Of a stretch of 64,000 nucleotides of DNA, positions 34,156 to 46,024 are shown piece after piece. The notes beneath the pieces were generated by a model, which was not told the origin of the DNA, did not search any database, and saw only the letters and a list, made by a program, of their open reading frames with translations. Every line of letters starts with the position of its first letter. Positions within the stretch are counted from its first letter, which is position 1. The DNA lies in assembly GCA_023614405.1 (NCBI GenBank), contig CM042694.1:113954685-114018684 (forward strand). Direction: 5' to 3'. The stretch is from Avena insularis. Its lineage: Eukaryota; Streptophyta; Magnoliopsida; Poales; Poaceae. Position numbers and translations under genes: made by a program.

Positions 34156-35893
34156 TAGACTAGCCCCAATATGGTATCACCAATGTGGTATCATAGGTAG
34201 TATCATGCATGTCATATTGGCAAAATTCTGACGTGACATGTTAATTAACGATGAAAGAGGTTGTGTTAGTATCATATGTAAATACGATATCATAGCACGT
34301 AGAACTAGAAAAATTAATCTCAGATGAATCTTGTACACAATTTTACATTGAGATTGTACAAAACAATAAATATACTAAGACTACGATACTACTACATGAT
34401 ACTATGTATTGTTTTTTTTTAGAAAACAGGCACTCCTGTGCCCAACTTTGAATTAACAAAGCCAACAACGGCGAAAGGATACAAAGTGCTGAACCCAGCT
34501 TACAACCTAGACCACACACCCACGCACACTACCAAAGACACACCCGCGGGCAGCGCGAACAACATGCTCGGCCATTACAAAGACTACGAAGACTCGGAGT
34601 AGAGCTGGACGGCAACAGAGTCGGGCCGGAGCTCCCCCAGGGGCGAGCAAACGAACACGCACGCCGAGGACAGACCCCTCCGTCGCAGAAACGCCACCGG
34701 AAGCCGACCACCACCGGGAACCGACCCACGGAGCACACAAACCGGAAGGCGGCACCAAGGAAGATCAACACGGGAAGGGTCAGGAGCAAGCCTTGCCGAC
34801 GGTCGCCAAACGAAGAAACACCTCCGCCACAGTGCCATCGGAGAGCCGCGTGCAATGAGCCCCCAGACAGTGTCTTCAAGAAGAGCACGACACCGGAATG
34901 CCGCCACCGCCCGATCCGAGGGTCTTGGGTTTTCACCCGGAGGAAGCAGAGGAATGGAATTAGCCACACAACACCTTCAGGAAGGGAACGGCGTCCGCGG
35001 ACGTCGCCGCCGTGGCCTAGAGGGGCAAAGGTTTCCCCTTGGCCAAAACACCGTCTACTAGGACTCCAAGGCGGCATCTTCAAGAAGAGCACGACGCAAG
35101 GCGCCGCTACCGCCCGATCCAAGGATCCTGGGCTTTCACCCGGAGCACCACCACGACACGCAGCTCGTCGGCACCACGTCATCTCTATGACCATGGACAT
35201 CGACCAGCACCAGAGCCCCTGGCACGCCCGCCAACCACAAGGCTCACCACCAACCGGGGCCGCCGCCCCAGGAACCAAGCAAAGAGCACCGGCGAACAGA
35301 GAAAGCACCGAAGGTCACCGCCGCGAGGTCCTCGTAGACCGAAGAGACGACGAAGAGGGATCCCCTTCCAGATCGACGACCTGCGACCCCCATGGCCGCC
35401 GGCGTCATGGATCTGGGGCTAGGGGTTAGGCACAGATGGGCCTGGAGCTCTGCTCCTGCCCGATTGAAGCGGCCAGATGGCCGAGCTCCCCGCCCTGCAC
35501 CAGGATGCCACCCGAAGCCGCCGACCGCCGCCGGCAGGCGTGGCCGCGCGCGCCTCGCCCCAGATCCCCCCAGGCCTCCCCAGGTCGGACGAGCACAGAC
35601 GCCGCAGCCTAACGCTGTCGCCATTGCCGCCACCAGCACGCCTGCACCGCTGGCCACCACGCCGCCGTCAGCGCAGCGCCCATAACAGCAGCCAGCGCCG
35701 CCACCCCGGCGGAGGAGACAGCCCGTCGCCGCGGCGCCGAGGCCGCCGGAGACGCCCTCAGCGGCGAGGAAGGAGGCGGGGAAGGTTAGGTTAACGCTGA
35801 AGCGGACAGACACGAAAAAAAAGCTCGGTATTATGTACTAGTATCGTATACATGATACTACTATATGATACTCCTCATTGTGACTATTCTTAG
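34156..35893. mobile_element. MITE interrupted by a LINE-like retroposon
   Basis: The outer parts 34156-34411 and 35820-35893 have related inverted ends rich in GTATCAT motifs (AATGTGGTATCATAGGTAG on the left, ATGATACTCCTCATTG on the right). A 1.4 kb insert lies between them. Confidence 0.5.
34412..35818 (-). mobile_element. LINE-like non-autonomous retroposon
   Basis: The poly-T run at 34412-34420 marks a poly-A tail on the minus strand. The interior is GC-rich with no reverse transcriptase. On the minus strand a block GGGTGAAAACCCAAGACC, then GATCGGGCGGTGGCGGC, then GCTCTTCTTGAAGA occurs twice (near 34870-34945 and 35075-35145). The same block type occurs in the plus-strand retroposon at 53322-54544, so both belong to one family. 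Long frames on the minus strand are low-complexity by-products of GC richness. Confidence 0.6.
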
Positions 35894-36047
35894 GTTACCA
35901 CGACGATGTAGCCATACCACTCCATGTTTGAGAGCGAGCGACTAATGAGTTTGTTTTCGTCTAGCTAGCTAGGGTCAACTCTAGCTTTCCGAGGTTTTGC
36001 TACCGAGCACACGGCTCGTATTATGCATTTTCTCATCCTGCGTGGCA

Positions 36048-36240
36048 GGCTCACGTCCTCTCGGTACTCCTCCGTGTTGCAGATGCTAAAGGCTCCAGTA
36101 GGTATATGGGAATCATGGTGGTGGTGTGCGCGCTCCGTGCACTTCCCACGGTGGGGCTATGTGCTCCTCGGACTCGGTCGAGTCGGCGCCATGAATCGAG
36201 GAAGACTACTAGTATGCCTCTGAGTGGAGGAAGAAAGAGA
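36048..36240 (+). pseudogene. NRT2 relic (C-terminal region)
   Basis: Plus-strand DNA aligns with NRT2 positions 31870-32045: TCGGTACTCCTCC corresponds to the QYSTG codons, GGTATATGGGAATCATGGTG to [25 protein letters not shown] to HFPQWG, then CCTCTGAGTGGAGGAAG to AEWSEED. Deletions and frameshifts abolish the frame. It is the third NRT2 copy in the window and lies just outside the left palindrome arm. Confidence 0.8.
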
Positions 36241-36904
36241 AGATCATATGTATACTAGTACATGTCACTAGACTACATGGAGCAAATTATGTGTTTAATG
36301 TGTCGCTAACCACGCAGATAACTGAGACCAACCATCATTATCACCAACCTACTAATCACAAAACTTCCCAACCTATATTTCTCAGTTACGATGGAGCCAG
36401 AATTAATATTCCAATGCGCCAGGGGATCCAATGCGTTAATTTGCAGCTAGCTAGGGTCAACTATGTGCAAGGCCCTCAATTACACTTCAAGGAGATCTTA
36501 TCGCTCACAGCTAGATAGCTGACCGATCGAGATGTTTGACTAATGAGAGTTCAGCCTACAGATCACGGATCCGTGTAGCCAGAGTATTATAACACGCTTG
36601 CATTTGTAAGATATACAGTCAAAGCGAGGATATGATACTGTCAACTTGACATGTACTTCCACATAATTAACTCACTCCATCACACGCAGACAAACTGAGG
36701 CAAACAACTTGCAAGTAGTCAGCATATATAGACCGGACAACTACCCATGATCCTCTGACTATATATTTCTACCATACCGCACGGAAGCTTCCCGAGTACG
36801 GATCCGTACAAGAAGATGCAAACTCGGGAACTACGACACCTTTGTCCGGGAGTAGTGAGTGACAGCGACTATCAAGGCAGGGCACCTTGGACTTGATAAA
36901 TCTA

Positions 36905-37026
36905 CTCCTCCGATCCAAATTAATTGATTCGGATTTGTCTAGATTCGGATGTATCTAGCACTAAAACATGTCTAGATACATCCGAATCTAGACGAACCGA
37001 AGTCAATTAATTTGGACCGGAGGGAG
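36905..37026. mobile_element. Stowaway MITE, 122 bp
   Basis: Hairpin with CTCCTCCGATCCAAATTAA on the left and the matching GGACCGGAGGGAG on the right, flanked by TA (36903-36904 and 37027-37028). Same family as 24247-24369. No equivalent is seen in the right palindrome arm. Confidence 0.9.
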
Positions 37027-38146
37027 TACTTAAATTATAATGCAGTTCTCTCAGCCTATATATGATGTAAATTGGTTTTATTGACCAACGAGATGAAAAC
37101 AATTGAGTGAAGCGCCGGTTGTTATCATGTTGTTAGTATACTACTACTAGTATAATGTAACAAATGCAGCCTGACCATATCATAATTCGTAGTACTCCAG
37201 GGTCCAATGTGCTTTTTCTGACACTCTGACTGTCGAGATCACCGCCGTCACTATTCACTCCTGGACAAGTGAAGGTGTCACAATTCGATCTCCAAGGACA
37301 AGGACAAGCAAACATTTTTCTTTGGAACACATCGATCACCACAAGGTAGCGTCTATCTTAGACATACAAGCGTATGGTGGTTTGCTATGGGGAGTGGGTA
37401 GTATAACAATCTGCTACGTGGATCCATGATCTGTAGCCCAGATTCTCTTGTTCCCCTACGGTGGTTATGAAATGTTAATTCTGGTAGCATCGTAATATAG
37501 TCATCAGTAAGGCGTCAAGATGTAGAAACATCATCTATCCTGTTTTATTTCAAGTTCAGTGAGTTATTTTGATGATGTGCATAGGTTTGAGATCATGGCG
37601 CACGAGACGACATGGTCACCTCCTCCATCAAGGTTGTAGGTGGTGTAACATACTGATGTGGCTTCGGGTTGATCTCTGTATTTTATTTATAAGTCTATAT
37701 TAAATTATAAATAAAGAAGGTTTTTAGTGCCGACATCGGAGATTTCATCTCCATTTCGAAAACAAATGCATCATATTAGTGCATTAGAATTTACTAACAT
37801 GATGATATGATATACGGAGTATAATAAGTAAAACTCCAAGTCCACAGTGCTCCCCGGACAAGTCGTCACTTAGTTCGCCAATGACAAAGGGTAAGGGAAA
37901 GAAAAAGCCTAAGTCGCATCACCTGGGACGACAGGTACTGGAGAAGCTTCCCTACGGGTTCGATTGGTACGATAGGTAGTCAGGGTATCATGGGTATAGC
38001 ATAGTCGGACAACATCACTGACTACATGTGAGTTGTTGGCCTCAATTTGTCTGCACGTGACCAAGCGAGAGTGAATTACGTGAACGAACAAGTCAAGTTG
38101 TTAGTTGTACTGTCTAATCTACAAATGAAAACGTACTAGTATAATA

Positions 38147-38379
38147 CTCCCTCTGTTCCATATTACTCTGCGCGTTACTGTTTATCACGCAAAATAAGGT
38201 GGTCTATTTCTCTCTCATTTTTCATCAAAAAATTCTATGATTTTTGAAATGGATAGAGTAAACACGGAGCTACACATCCCAAAAAACCGAGGAGAAAAAA
38301 GTAAAAAATAAGAGAGAAATCGGCCACCTTGTTTTGTGTGCACTATTTATCCACGCAAACTAAATTGGAACAGAGGGAG
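38147..38379. mobile_element. Stowaway-like MITE, 233 bp
   Basis: Ends CTCCCTCTGTTCCATATTAC and TTGGAACAGAGGGAG, flanked by TA at 38145-38146 and 38380-38381. The interior pairs ATTTTTCATCAAAAAA with GAGAGAAAT-type sequence. Confidence 0.85.
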
Positions 38380-38383
38380 TACC

Positions 38384-38775
38384 TTGAATACGTGGATCCG
38401 TTATCTCCTTATCGCGAATCACCCTCAGATACGGAGGATTTTTGTTCATCTGCGAGGCTTTCCTGATGTGATAATGGAGACATACTACATGGAGGTTGTA
38501 AACCTCTGGAACACTCGGCATGGCGGGCACTCGGTTGTGACGCCTATCCTATTAGAAACTGGAGAGCTAGCTTTTAGTTTTTCTTGTTTTGTAATTCAAC
38601 ATTTCCTTAGATCAGCTAATCTCTCGGCACATCTTAGTGCGAATCATGCTTGCACTCTGATGTTGACGAGCAGTTGACTAGACATTCCTCTAGACTTCCT
38701 CGTCGCCAGCCTTCTAGTTGAGCAGGCAGGAGCTGTTTTTTTGAATAAAGCTCTCTGAATTTACCGCAGAAAAGC
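38384..38775 (+). pseudogene. LINE 3' relic with RNase H-like (RVT_3) fragment
   Basis: The plus-strand frame (within the open frame ending 38677) reads METYYMEVVNLWNTRHGG, then VVTPILLETGELAFSFSCF, then VIQHFLRSANLSAHLSANH, then AC and a stop. This pattern is the C-terminal end of plant LINE RNase H-like domains (conserved RxxNxxAHxxA). About 80 bp further, TTTGAATAAAGCTCTCTGAA with TTTACCGCAGAAAA is the typical end of such LINE 3' UTRs. The 5' part is truncated next to the MITE. Confidence 0.65.
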
Positions 38776-39453
38776 CTGAACTCTCATTAGTCTAAGCTGT
38801 GAGCGACGGGATCCTTATTCTCGTGGTAACATTATGAAGTGTAAAACGATCAATGTAATTAAGGGCCTTGCAAAGAGTTGAGCCTAGATGTAAATTAATG
38901 ATCTCATTATAAGTGTCTAAATTTAACCTATGACGCCCAACATCTTGAAAGAGGACATAAGGATCAGCCACTAGGTTACGGATAAAGATACATTAACTTA
39001 TTCTCCATCTTGTAGCCGGCCGGCACCGAGACGAATTCTTCGTTCTTGCATCATGGGCATGCATGTACGGGCAGCTGGCTAGAGTCAGCTCTTTGCATGA
39101 GCGTGCCGATAGGAACTTGTGCTCGTGCCTGACGCTACTCAGGATAAATTAACCCCTCGATTTCACTTTCACCAACTTTAGACAATGTATGCTCTCTAGT
39201 CTAGTGTCGCTTGCAAGCTAGGGCATCAGATTGTTACTTGTTGATGCCAAGAGACGATACATCATATCTACGGAGTAGTTCCTACTTTGGACAAGCGAGA
39301 TGATGTGCGACATTATCAATGCATTTATGCTTTCATTGTTGGAGTACCCTCCTCGGTATTTATGCTTCCACTTAACCAATGCACATTTTACACTTCACCA
39401 GTCATATGACTACGTTGGGGTAGTATTAGGTTTTTCACAATGGGTCTTTCTTA

Positions 39454-39731
39454 GAGCAAGGACAATAGTATAGCCAGTTGCTGGCTATAAGCCAAGTACC
39501 ATGCTATCTATAGTCGGCTTAGAGCTAACATGTATAATAGTGAGCTACAAAAATATTAGCACTATATGGCTCACCTTTCACTCTCTCAAAGTGCCTAGGA
39601 GTACGTGCTAGAGCTGGCTCTTGCATGAGAGCCTACTATTCCTCTCTCTCCTCTTCTCTCTCTTCCAATTAGGCAAAAAAATAATATTTTAACTCTTATA
39701 GCCAGCTGACTAGGACTTATTGTACTTGCTC
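39454..39731. mobile_element. Tourist-like MITE, 278 bp, TSD TTA
   Basis: Ends GAGCAAGGACAATAGTATAG and CTTATTGTACTTGCTC, flanked on both sides by TTA (39451-39453, 39732-39734). It sits inside a second MITE-like repeat with CACAATGGGTC and GACAATGGGTGG parts (about 39430-40080). Confidence 0.85.
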
Positions 39732-40521
39732 TTAGGCCTTTGACAATGGGTGGTTCTTAGCGGTGTATCCTAGGCACTTTGCCTATGTGGCACTATAGTT
39801 AATGAGGAAAGAGATTGGGGTTATATCTTAGCTAAGATACACCTCTTGCACGTAGTCATAGGCAAAAATAAGTAGTAGACCAATCACATGCATACATGAG
39901 ACTAAAATCATTAAATTAAGATACAACCTTAAGAAACAATGCATTGTAGAGGGTGTTTCTTAGCCATTTATTTTTTCTATGGTAAGGTGCTAAGAAACAC
40001 TCCATTGTAAAAGTCCTTAGCACGGTATCTTAGGAGAAATAAATGACTAAGAGACAACTTTTCCAATGTAAGTATTGGTGTTTAAGTGGTATCTCTACAT
40101 TCAGAATCATCATAAAGTATATTTTCATAATATATTTATTTGGTATCATGAATGTTAATACTTTTTCCTACGTTTTTGGTCAAAGTTGAAAGTATGACCT
40201 TAACAAATCCTAGAACGTGGTCTATTAAAAAACAGAGGGAGTAGTTAACATACAACTTACACTTTCTCGCTCGATAACATGCGGACGAACTGAGGGCGAC
40301 GACTCAGATGTAGTCAGCGATAATGGTCTCGGCTAAATTGGAAGCTACCGTACGCCACCGAAGATCATTTGACTATTTACCGCACAAAACCGGCCCGTAC
40401 AAGAAGATACCTTGTCCGATAGTACGGACTAGATAGTCACGGGCTATCGAGCAACCATGAACGCAGGAGCACTTTGGACTGGAAGTAGTACGGAATACTT
40501 ATGATATGGCAACTTAATATA

Positions 40522-40735
40522 CCCCCTCTGTTTCAAATTACTCCGTCGGCGCGCTTATGTAGATGAACTAGTACTCCCTCATTTTTCATTCAAAAAAATC
40601 CTCGAATTTTTGAAATAGATAGTATAAAATATGTACTACGTATACCAAAAATTCTAAGAATTTTTTGATGAAAAATGAGAGAATACTAGGCCACCTAGAT
40701 AAACGTGCGCGCGGAGTAATTTGAAACAGAGGGAG
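40522..40735. mobile_element. Stowaway-like MITE, 214 bp
   Basis: Ends CCCCCTCTGTTTCAAATTAC and GTAATTTGAAACAGAGGGAG, flanked by TA (40520-40521, 40736-40737). Related to the MITE at 38147-38379. Absent from the mirrored part of the right arm (between 49660 and 49690). Confidence 0.85.
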
Positions 40736-41552
40736 TACATACATAGTAGCTCGTTCTTTCTGATGACGATGCATCAAAAATTATTTAACTAGCAGCCGGT
40801 CGGTACGATAGACAAAATGGCTACGCACTTTCTACCGCAAAAGTCTTTGGACTATGGATGTATGTGGCCACCCTCTCTGCCGTAGTACTAGGTAGAAAAT
40901 CATGTGTCTCTATTACATGTACCGATCGACGACGACTGTAAATCTTACATGGGTAAGTGCAACTCTAACCGTAAAAAGGCCAAATCCGTATAATAACTTT
41001 ATTTTACTGTTTTCGTGTGAAAAAATGTTCCATCTTTCAGGAGGCATTCAGGGACCGGATCACATTTCCTAACGTGACCAGGGGTCGTCTTTGCAGTTTG
41101 TAGGGACTAGATTGTAATTTTATTTTCTTATTGGTCCTAGATGCAAACTGTACCGGGTGCTATCTTAATATAATATGAGTCTAGGTCCTTCGGGACCTTC
41201 TCTTGTGTTAAAAAAAATAGCCCTCTAAACTTGTTTGTGATACACATCATGTCTCTAGGTAGTTCTTGATGTCAATCAAGAAAGAGAATTAAGGCAGCGC
41301 ACCACAACCCGTACGTACTCTTGGATTCTTAATCAGTACGGTTTTGTATTATCGGACGAGGAGAGTACATTTTGTACATTGCAACCTCGTTGATTACTCT
41401 TGCAGCCAGAGATCGAATCAGTCCTAAATCAACTCTTTGGTCGCTTATAATTACCTAATGTGGAGAGCCATTCATAGAGTATATAGCTTATCTCGTATAA
41501 GTAGGTTAGCAGCCCTGATAAAGTCCGAAGGGACAACTGCACTTGATGTCGA

Positions 41553-41648
41553 TATATAGCTCTTGATATATATATTCCCTTTGTCCAAAAAAAAAGCTCT
41601 TGATATATATATTCCCTTTGTCCAAAAAAAAAAAAGCTCTTGATATAC
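41553..41648. repeat. Short tandem repeat, about 40-bp unit
   Basis: Two and a half copies of a unit with AGCTCTTGATATATATATTC and CCTTTGTCCAAAAAAAA. The mirrored site in the right arm (45380-45400) has a single AAGAGCT, so the expansion is specific to the left arm. Confidence 0.85.
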
Positions 41649-42549
41649 TAATACCAATCAAATATGGGGAGCACAGCATTGACTTTGGATCACGCTAGTG
41701 ACGTAAGCAGCCACGTACCGTACACTCGGCTAGTCGCGCGCATGTGTTTTTAGAGATCGGGTCAACTCTTCGTACGAATCTGTACACAGCTTAGTTTATT
41801 TTCATTACACGACATGCGACACATGCAATGCAATACACGTCGTCCGTGCTGAGTCAGCTAGTCACCATAATAAGGTACAGCTAATTAAGCATATCAGCCA
41901 ACTACTTAAACTTTGGTCAGTGATCCGTAACACCACCTATGTGTTCACAAATAAAGTGTAGATGAAACTAATACACACCCTGCATTCCAAACTAGTTGTC
42001 GCAGCTGATTAGACAAAATATTGTCCAAGTCTGTCTAGATTCAATGAACCCAACAACTTAGTTAGTTCTTAAGTAGAGAGTTCCATTCTTCTTGATCTCT
42101 AGATAGATCTCTGTCGATGCCAAAACTAATTAACGGATCGAGCTCGGCCGATGACGAGGCAACCGCCATGAATCATGATCCGTACTAGGCCATGTGTAAA
42201 TCCTGGCTAATGTCAACTCTTCTGATCGATCGTGAAGTTTTGTTTGTGCTTGGTCGTAGGGGTTGTAATATTGGATTGCAACTCGATCTTGTACACGCAG
42301 AACTTGGTAATATCTCGTCTCAAGTTGTCAACCATGTACTGTATAAGATTTATCATAGAACTAGCGATAATATGCATGAATTTCTTAGGTTACCAAGCTG
42401 ATAGTACTATAGATCAACCGCAATTACTCGCAAGTAAGTTGTGCTCTTTGGAGTCACAATTAGAACAGAAGCTACATGATGCATGAACGGATGGACGAGT
42501 AACACTATTACATAGTTAATTACTAATTACCGTTCATAAATTAGCTCTC

Positions 42550-42692
42550 TGTATATACTACATCATGAAACATATTTTCACATGGTATCTATGATATCAT
42601 AATTCTTGATAGTTTTCTAAAGGTTTAGTCAAATTTTCCATATCTTGACTTTCTTTTTAAAAAAACCTTGAACTTTGGGACGGAAGTAGTAG
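42550..42692. mobile_element. Degraded MITE private to the left arm
   Basis: Compared with the right arm (43255-43285), the left arm has about 140 extra bases between CTCTGTATA and GTTACTGGCC, ending GGGACGGAAGTAGTA. This looks like one end of a Stowaway-type MITE; the other end is degraded. Confidence 0.6.
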
Positions 42693-42850
42693 TTACTGGC
42701 CTAATTAAGTCAACTCAGCTGTACGATCAAGTACGTTTTAGCAACATCACAACCTGCCATATTCACAGACAAATCGAATAAACCCTTCCGCGTCAACTCT
42801 CCTGCACGGTTCTGTACTTGCAACATTTAATGCCCTGCAATTATATTAGG

Positions 42851-43104
42851 GCTCGTGCGGCTGATCTCCATGGGCGGTGGGGTACGGTTTCAGTGGGTCA
42901 TGGATCTCTCGCGGAGGAGCGAATGGAGGACGGATGCGGACGGAAGCGGGCAGCGGTGGCCGCCGGCGGAGCGGATGTTTATAGTCGTCGCTAGGTGGTC
43001 TAATGATCTATTTGTACTTTTTATTACTTGTACTGCTATTGATGACGCTAGTAACAAGGATAGTACGTCTGTCCTCTTGAACTTAATTTTCTAAGGGCTG
43101 CCAA
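42851..43104. other. Central spacer of the palindrome
   Basis: About 250 bp, unique to the centre, GC-rich on the left (CGGATGCGGACGGAAGCGGG) and AT-rich on the right (CTATTTGTACTTTTTATTAC). The right half resembles 3' ends of LINE-like retroposons of cereals. A 79-codon frame (42855-43094) has no recognisable domain. Confidence 0.5.
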
Positions 43105-43415
43105 ACTACTTATATGGAGTAACATAATTGCAAGTACAGGACCGTCGAAGAGAGTTGACACTGTAGGCTATATTTGATCTGGCGGCGAATCTTGCAGGTT
43201 GTGATGTTGCTAAAACGTACTTGATCGTACACAGCTAAGAGTTGACTTAATTAGGCAAAGGTAACTAAATACAGAGAGCTAATTTATGAATGGTAATTAG
43301 TAATTAGCTATGTACTAGTGTTACTCATCCACCTGTTCATGCATCCTGTAGCTTCTGTGTGTTGAGTCAAAAGAGCATAGCTTACTTGCGAGTAATCGCG
43401 GTTGGTTTATACTAC

Positions 43416-44659
43416 CACTAGTAGAAAAACCTCCTTTGGTTCGCAACCTCCCAGGGATTTTGTCCTGGTTCCTCCTCGAACCGGAACTAATGCAAGCAGG
43501 GGATCGAGCGACGCACGGGAGTCAGGGGGCATACGTCTCGGTTCTTAAGGGCTATTCGTCCCGGTTCGTAATACGAACTGGGACTAAAAGTTCGGCCCCA
43601 GACACGTGGCCTGTCGTCCACCTTTAGTCCGGTTCGTAATACGCATGCGCAGATTCTATTATATTCTGCTAATCATTCAATTTGATAATGGAGTAGTACA
43701 AGTCATGGACTCTAAACGTAAACGCCTTGAGAAGTGGGCCCCCATGCAGGATATGCTCCAGCGGTAATTCCAGTCATTATAACACTATATCGATAACTTT
43801 CGTTCATTTACTGCTATCAAGTAATTAATAACTCATTTTATTCATTTTCTTTGCCTGGCAGCGCTTAGAAACGATTCACCAACAACGCTTAGTAATATGC
43901 ATATATGTTGACTCATTCTTTTAAATTAGATCGAATGGTTGCGGGACCATCTTCTACCAAAGGATCGTATACAAGCAATCCAAGAGAAAATTGCGGGATT
44001 CTTAGATGCTGAGGTCCTAGATCCAAAAGGAGAATAATATCGGAAAATTATGATAATGTAATAGAGATCATAAAAGACTTTATATTGTATATATGCATGA
44101 ATGTAATATATTCAATACTTGCTGTGTAATATAATTGGGAGGTGTTTTGTAATATAATGGTTTCCTTAAGTTAGATGACACTTACCCCATTACTATATTG
44201 TGAGGAATGCTCGTCCTTATAGTAGATGGTGCGAGGTTGATGTTACCGAAAGTGGATTCGTATGGAGGCATGGTGCGGATTTGAGGACGAGCATTCCTCA
44301 CAACATAGTGTTGGGGTAAGTGTCACAAAATAAATGCTGTCCAAAACACAAAAAGAAAATAGATAAAGAGGAAACAAAATAAATGAAAAATATACAAAAA
44401 AAATCTCTACCACGGCACAAAAAATACCCAAAATACTACCGCGGAAGATACGCATAGATCCCGGTTCGTATTACGAACCGGACAAATGCCCCTCCCCCTT
44501 GCGACAGCCAGTGGCCACGTGGACCGCCTTTTTGTCCCGGTTTGCAGCCCAACCGAGACTACAGAGTTGGGACTTTAGTCCCGATTGCCCCGTCCCGGTT
44601 GGGCAACCGGAACTAAAACCCGTTACAAACCGGGACAAAAGGCCATATTTCTACTAGTG
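43416..44659. mobile_element. Small CACTA element, 1244 bp, TSD TAC
   Basis: Ends CACTAGTAGAAA and TTTCTACTAGTG, flanked by TAC at 43413-43415 and 44660-44662. Subterminal regions carry repeated TCCCGGTT and its complement, as usual for CACTA. The left palindrome arm shows the empty site (TAGTACTATAG at 42405). No transposase is present; short coding-like pieces (43709-43768 and 43931-44030) may be exon remnants. Inner inverted copies of GAGGAATGCTCGTCCT lie at 44201 and 44284. Confidence 0.95.
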
Positions 44660-45960
44660 TACTATCAACTTGGTAACCTAAGAAATTCATGCATATTATC
44701 ACCAGTTCTGTGATAAATCTTATAGAGTACATGGTTGAGAACTTGAGATGAGATATTACTGAGTTCATTGCATGTACAAGATCGAGTTGCAATCCAATCT
44801 TAGAACCCCTACGACCAAGCACAAACAAAACCTCACGATCGATCGAAAGAGTTTACATTAGCCAGAATTTACACATGGAGTAGTACGGATCCTGGTGGTT
44901 GCCTTGTCATCGACCGAGCTCGATCCGTTAATTAGTTTTGGCATCCACGGGGATCTATCTAGAGATCAAGAAGAATGGTACTATCTCATAGCTAAATTAG
45001 TTGTTGGGTTCATTGCATCTAGACATATTCAGACGGTATTTTGTCTAATCTGTGACAACTAGTTTAGGACGGAGGGACTATTATTTAGTTTCGTCTACAC
45101 TTTATTTTTGAAGAGACAGGTGGTGTTAGGGATCATGGACCAAAGTTTAATTAGTTGGCAGATACGATGAGGGTTATTCTGTGGTGACTAGCCGACTCAG
45201 CACGGACGTGTATTGCATTTGCATGTAATGAAAATAAACTAAGCTGTGTAGGAAGAGTTGACCTGATCTCCAAAAGCACATGCGTGCGACTAGCCGAGTG
45301 TACGGTCGTACGTACGTGACTGCGTACGTAGGTCACTAGCGCGATCAAAAGTCAATGTTGTGCTCCCTTTTATTTGATTGGTATCAAGAGCTATCGACAT
45401 CAAGTGCAGCTGTACATCCCTTGGGACTTATCAGGGCGGCTAACCTACTTATATGAATGGCACTCCACATTATTTAATTTAAGCGATCAGAGAATTGGCT
45501 GCAAGAGCAATTAACCATGTTAACGTTGTAATGTACTACAAAATGTACTCTCCTCGTAAGATAAGTACAAAACCGTAGGTACTGATTAAGAATCCAAGAG
45601 TACGGTTGTGGTGCTCTGCCTTAATTCTCTCCGTTGATCAATTGACATCAACAACTCACTACAGGACGCGCACGCTACGCCGAGGGCAAAAGTCCGTCGG
45701 CGTATGCTAAAATGCCCTCGGCGTAGCCTCCTCGGCAAAGATCTCCCTCGGCGGAGCACACTCAAGCCGTCGGCGTATCGGCCGTCGGCATAGCCTGTCG
45801 ACCGGTTGCAATTTTTTTTTTTTTTTGAAAAATAATTATTTTTTTATTTTTTTTCTCAATTTTTTTATTCTTTGAATTGTTTCACTTGTTAATCTCCTAC
45901 TTTGAATATTTTTAACACTAATTATACTTACTATTTGATTAAATTTCAGTCTTAGTCAAA

Positions 45961-46024
45961 CTTCCCAGCAGGTCACCCATCCTAATACTACTCCAGCTTC
46001 AGCACGCTTAACTTCCTCGTTCCT
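45961..46024 (-). other. 5S rRNA 3'-half-like sequence inside the CACTA element
   Basis: The minus strand reads GAAGTTAAGCGTGCTGAAGC, then GGAGTAGTATTAGGATGGGT, then GACCTGCTGGGAAG. This follows plant 5S rRNA through the box A, intermediate and box C region with only a few changes and correct spacing. The 5' half of 5S is missing, so it is a 5S-derived fragment rather than a gene. Confidence 0.8.

Larger units (their letters stand above)
36590..42850 (+). repeat. Left arm of a giant imperfect palindrome
   Basis: Blocks matched in reverse complement to the right arm: 36590-36900 with 63690-64000; 37060-37095 with 63620-63665; 37180-37440 with 63250-63560; 37550-37740 with 62940-63130; 37790-38110 with 53200-53320 plus 54560-54790; 38850-38900 with 53100-53150; 39000-39345 with 52650-53010; 40260-40510 with 49690-50110; 40800-40970 with 49470-49660; 41150-42850 with 43105-43412, 44660-45655 and 48750-48870. 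Insertions private to this arm are MITEs, a LINE relic and a minisatellite. Confidence 0.85.

Noticed and set aside
34507..35813. Long minus-strand frames of 127-259 codons
   Set aside because: They fall inside an RT-less retroposon with internal repeats; the products are low-complexity and contain no recognisable domain.
38336..38677. Independent 113-aa gene
   Set aside because: Its C-terminal part is an RNase H-like LINE fragment followed by a LINE 3' end, and its start lies in a MITE.
42855..43094. 79-codon frame at the centre of the palindrome as a possible gene
   Set aside because: No domain; composition changes abruptly within it and its right half looks like a LINE 3' end.
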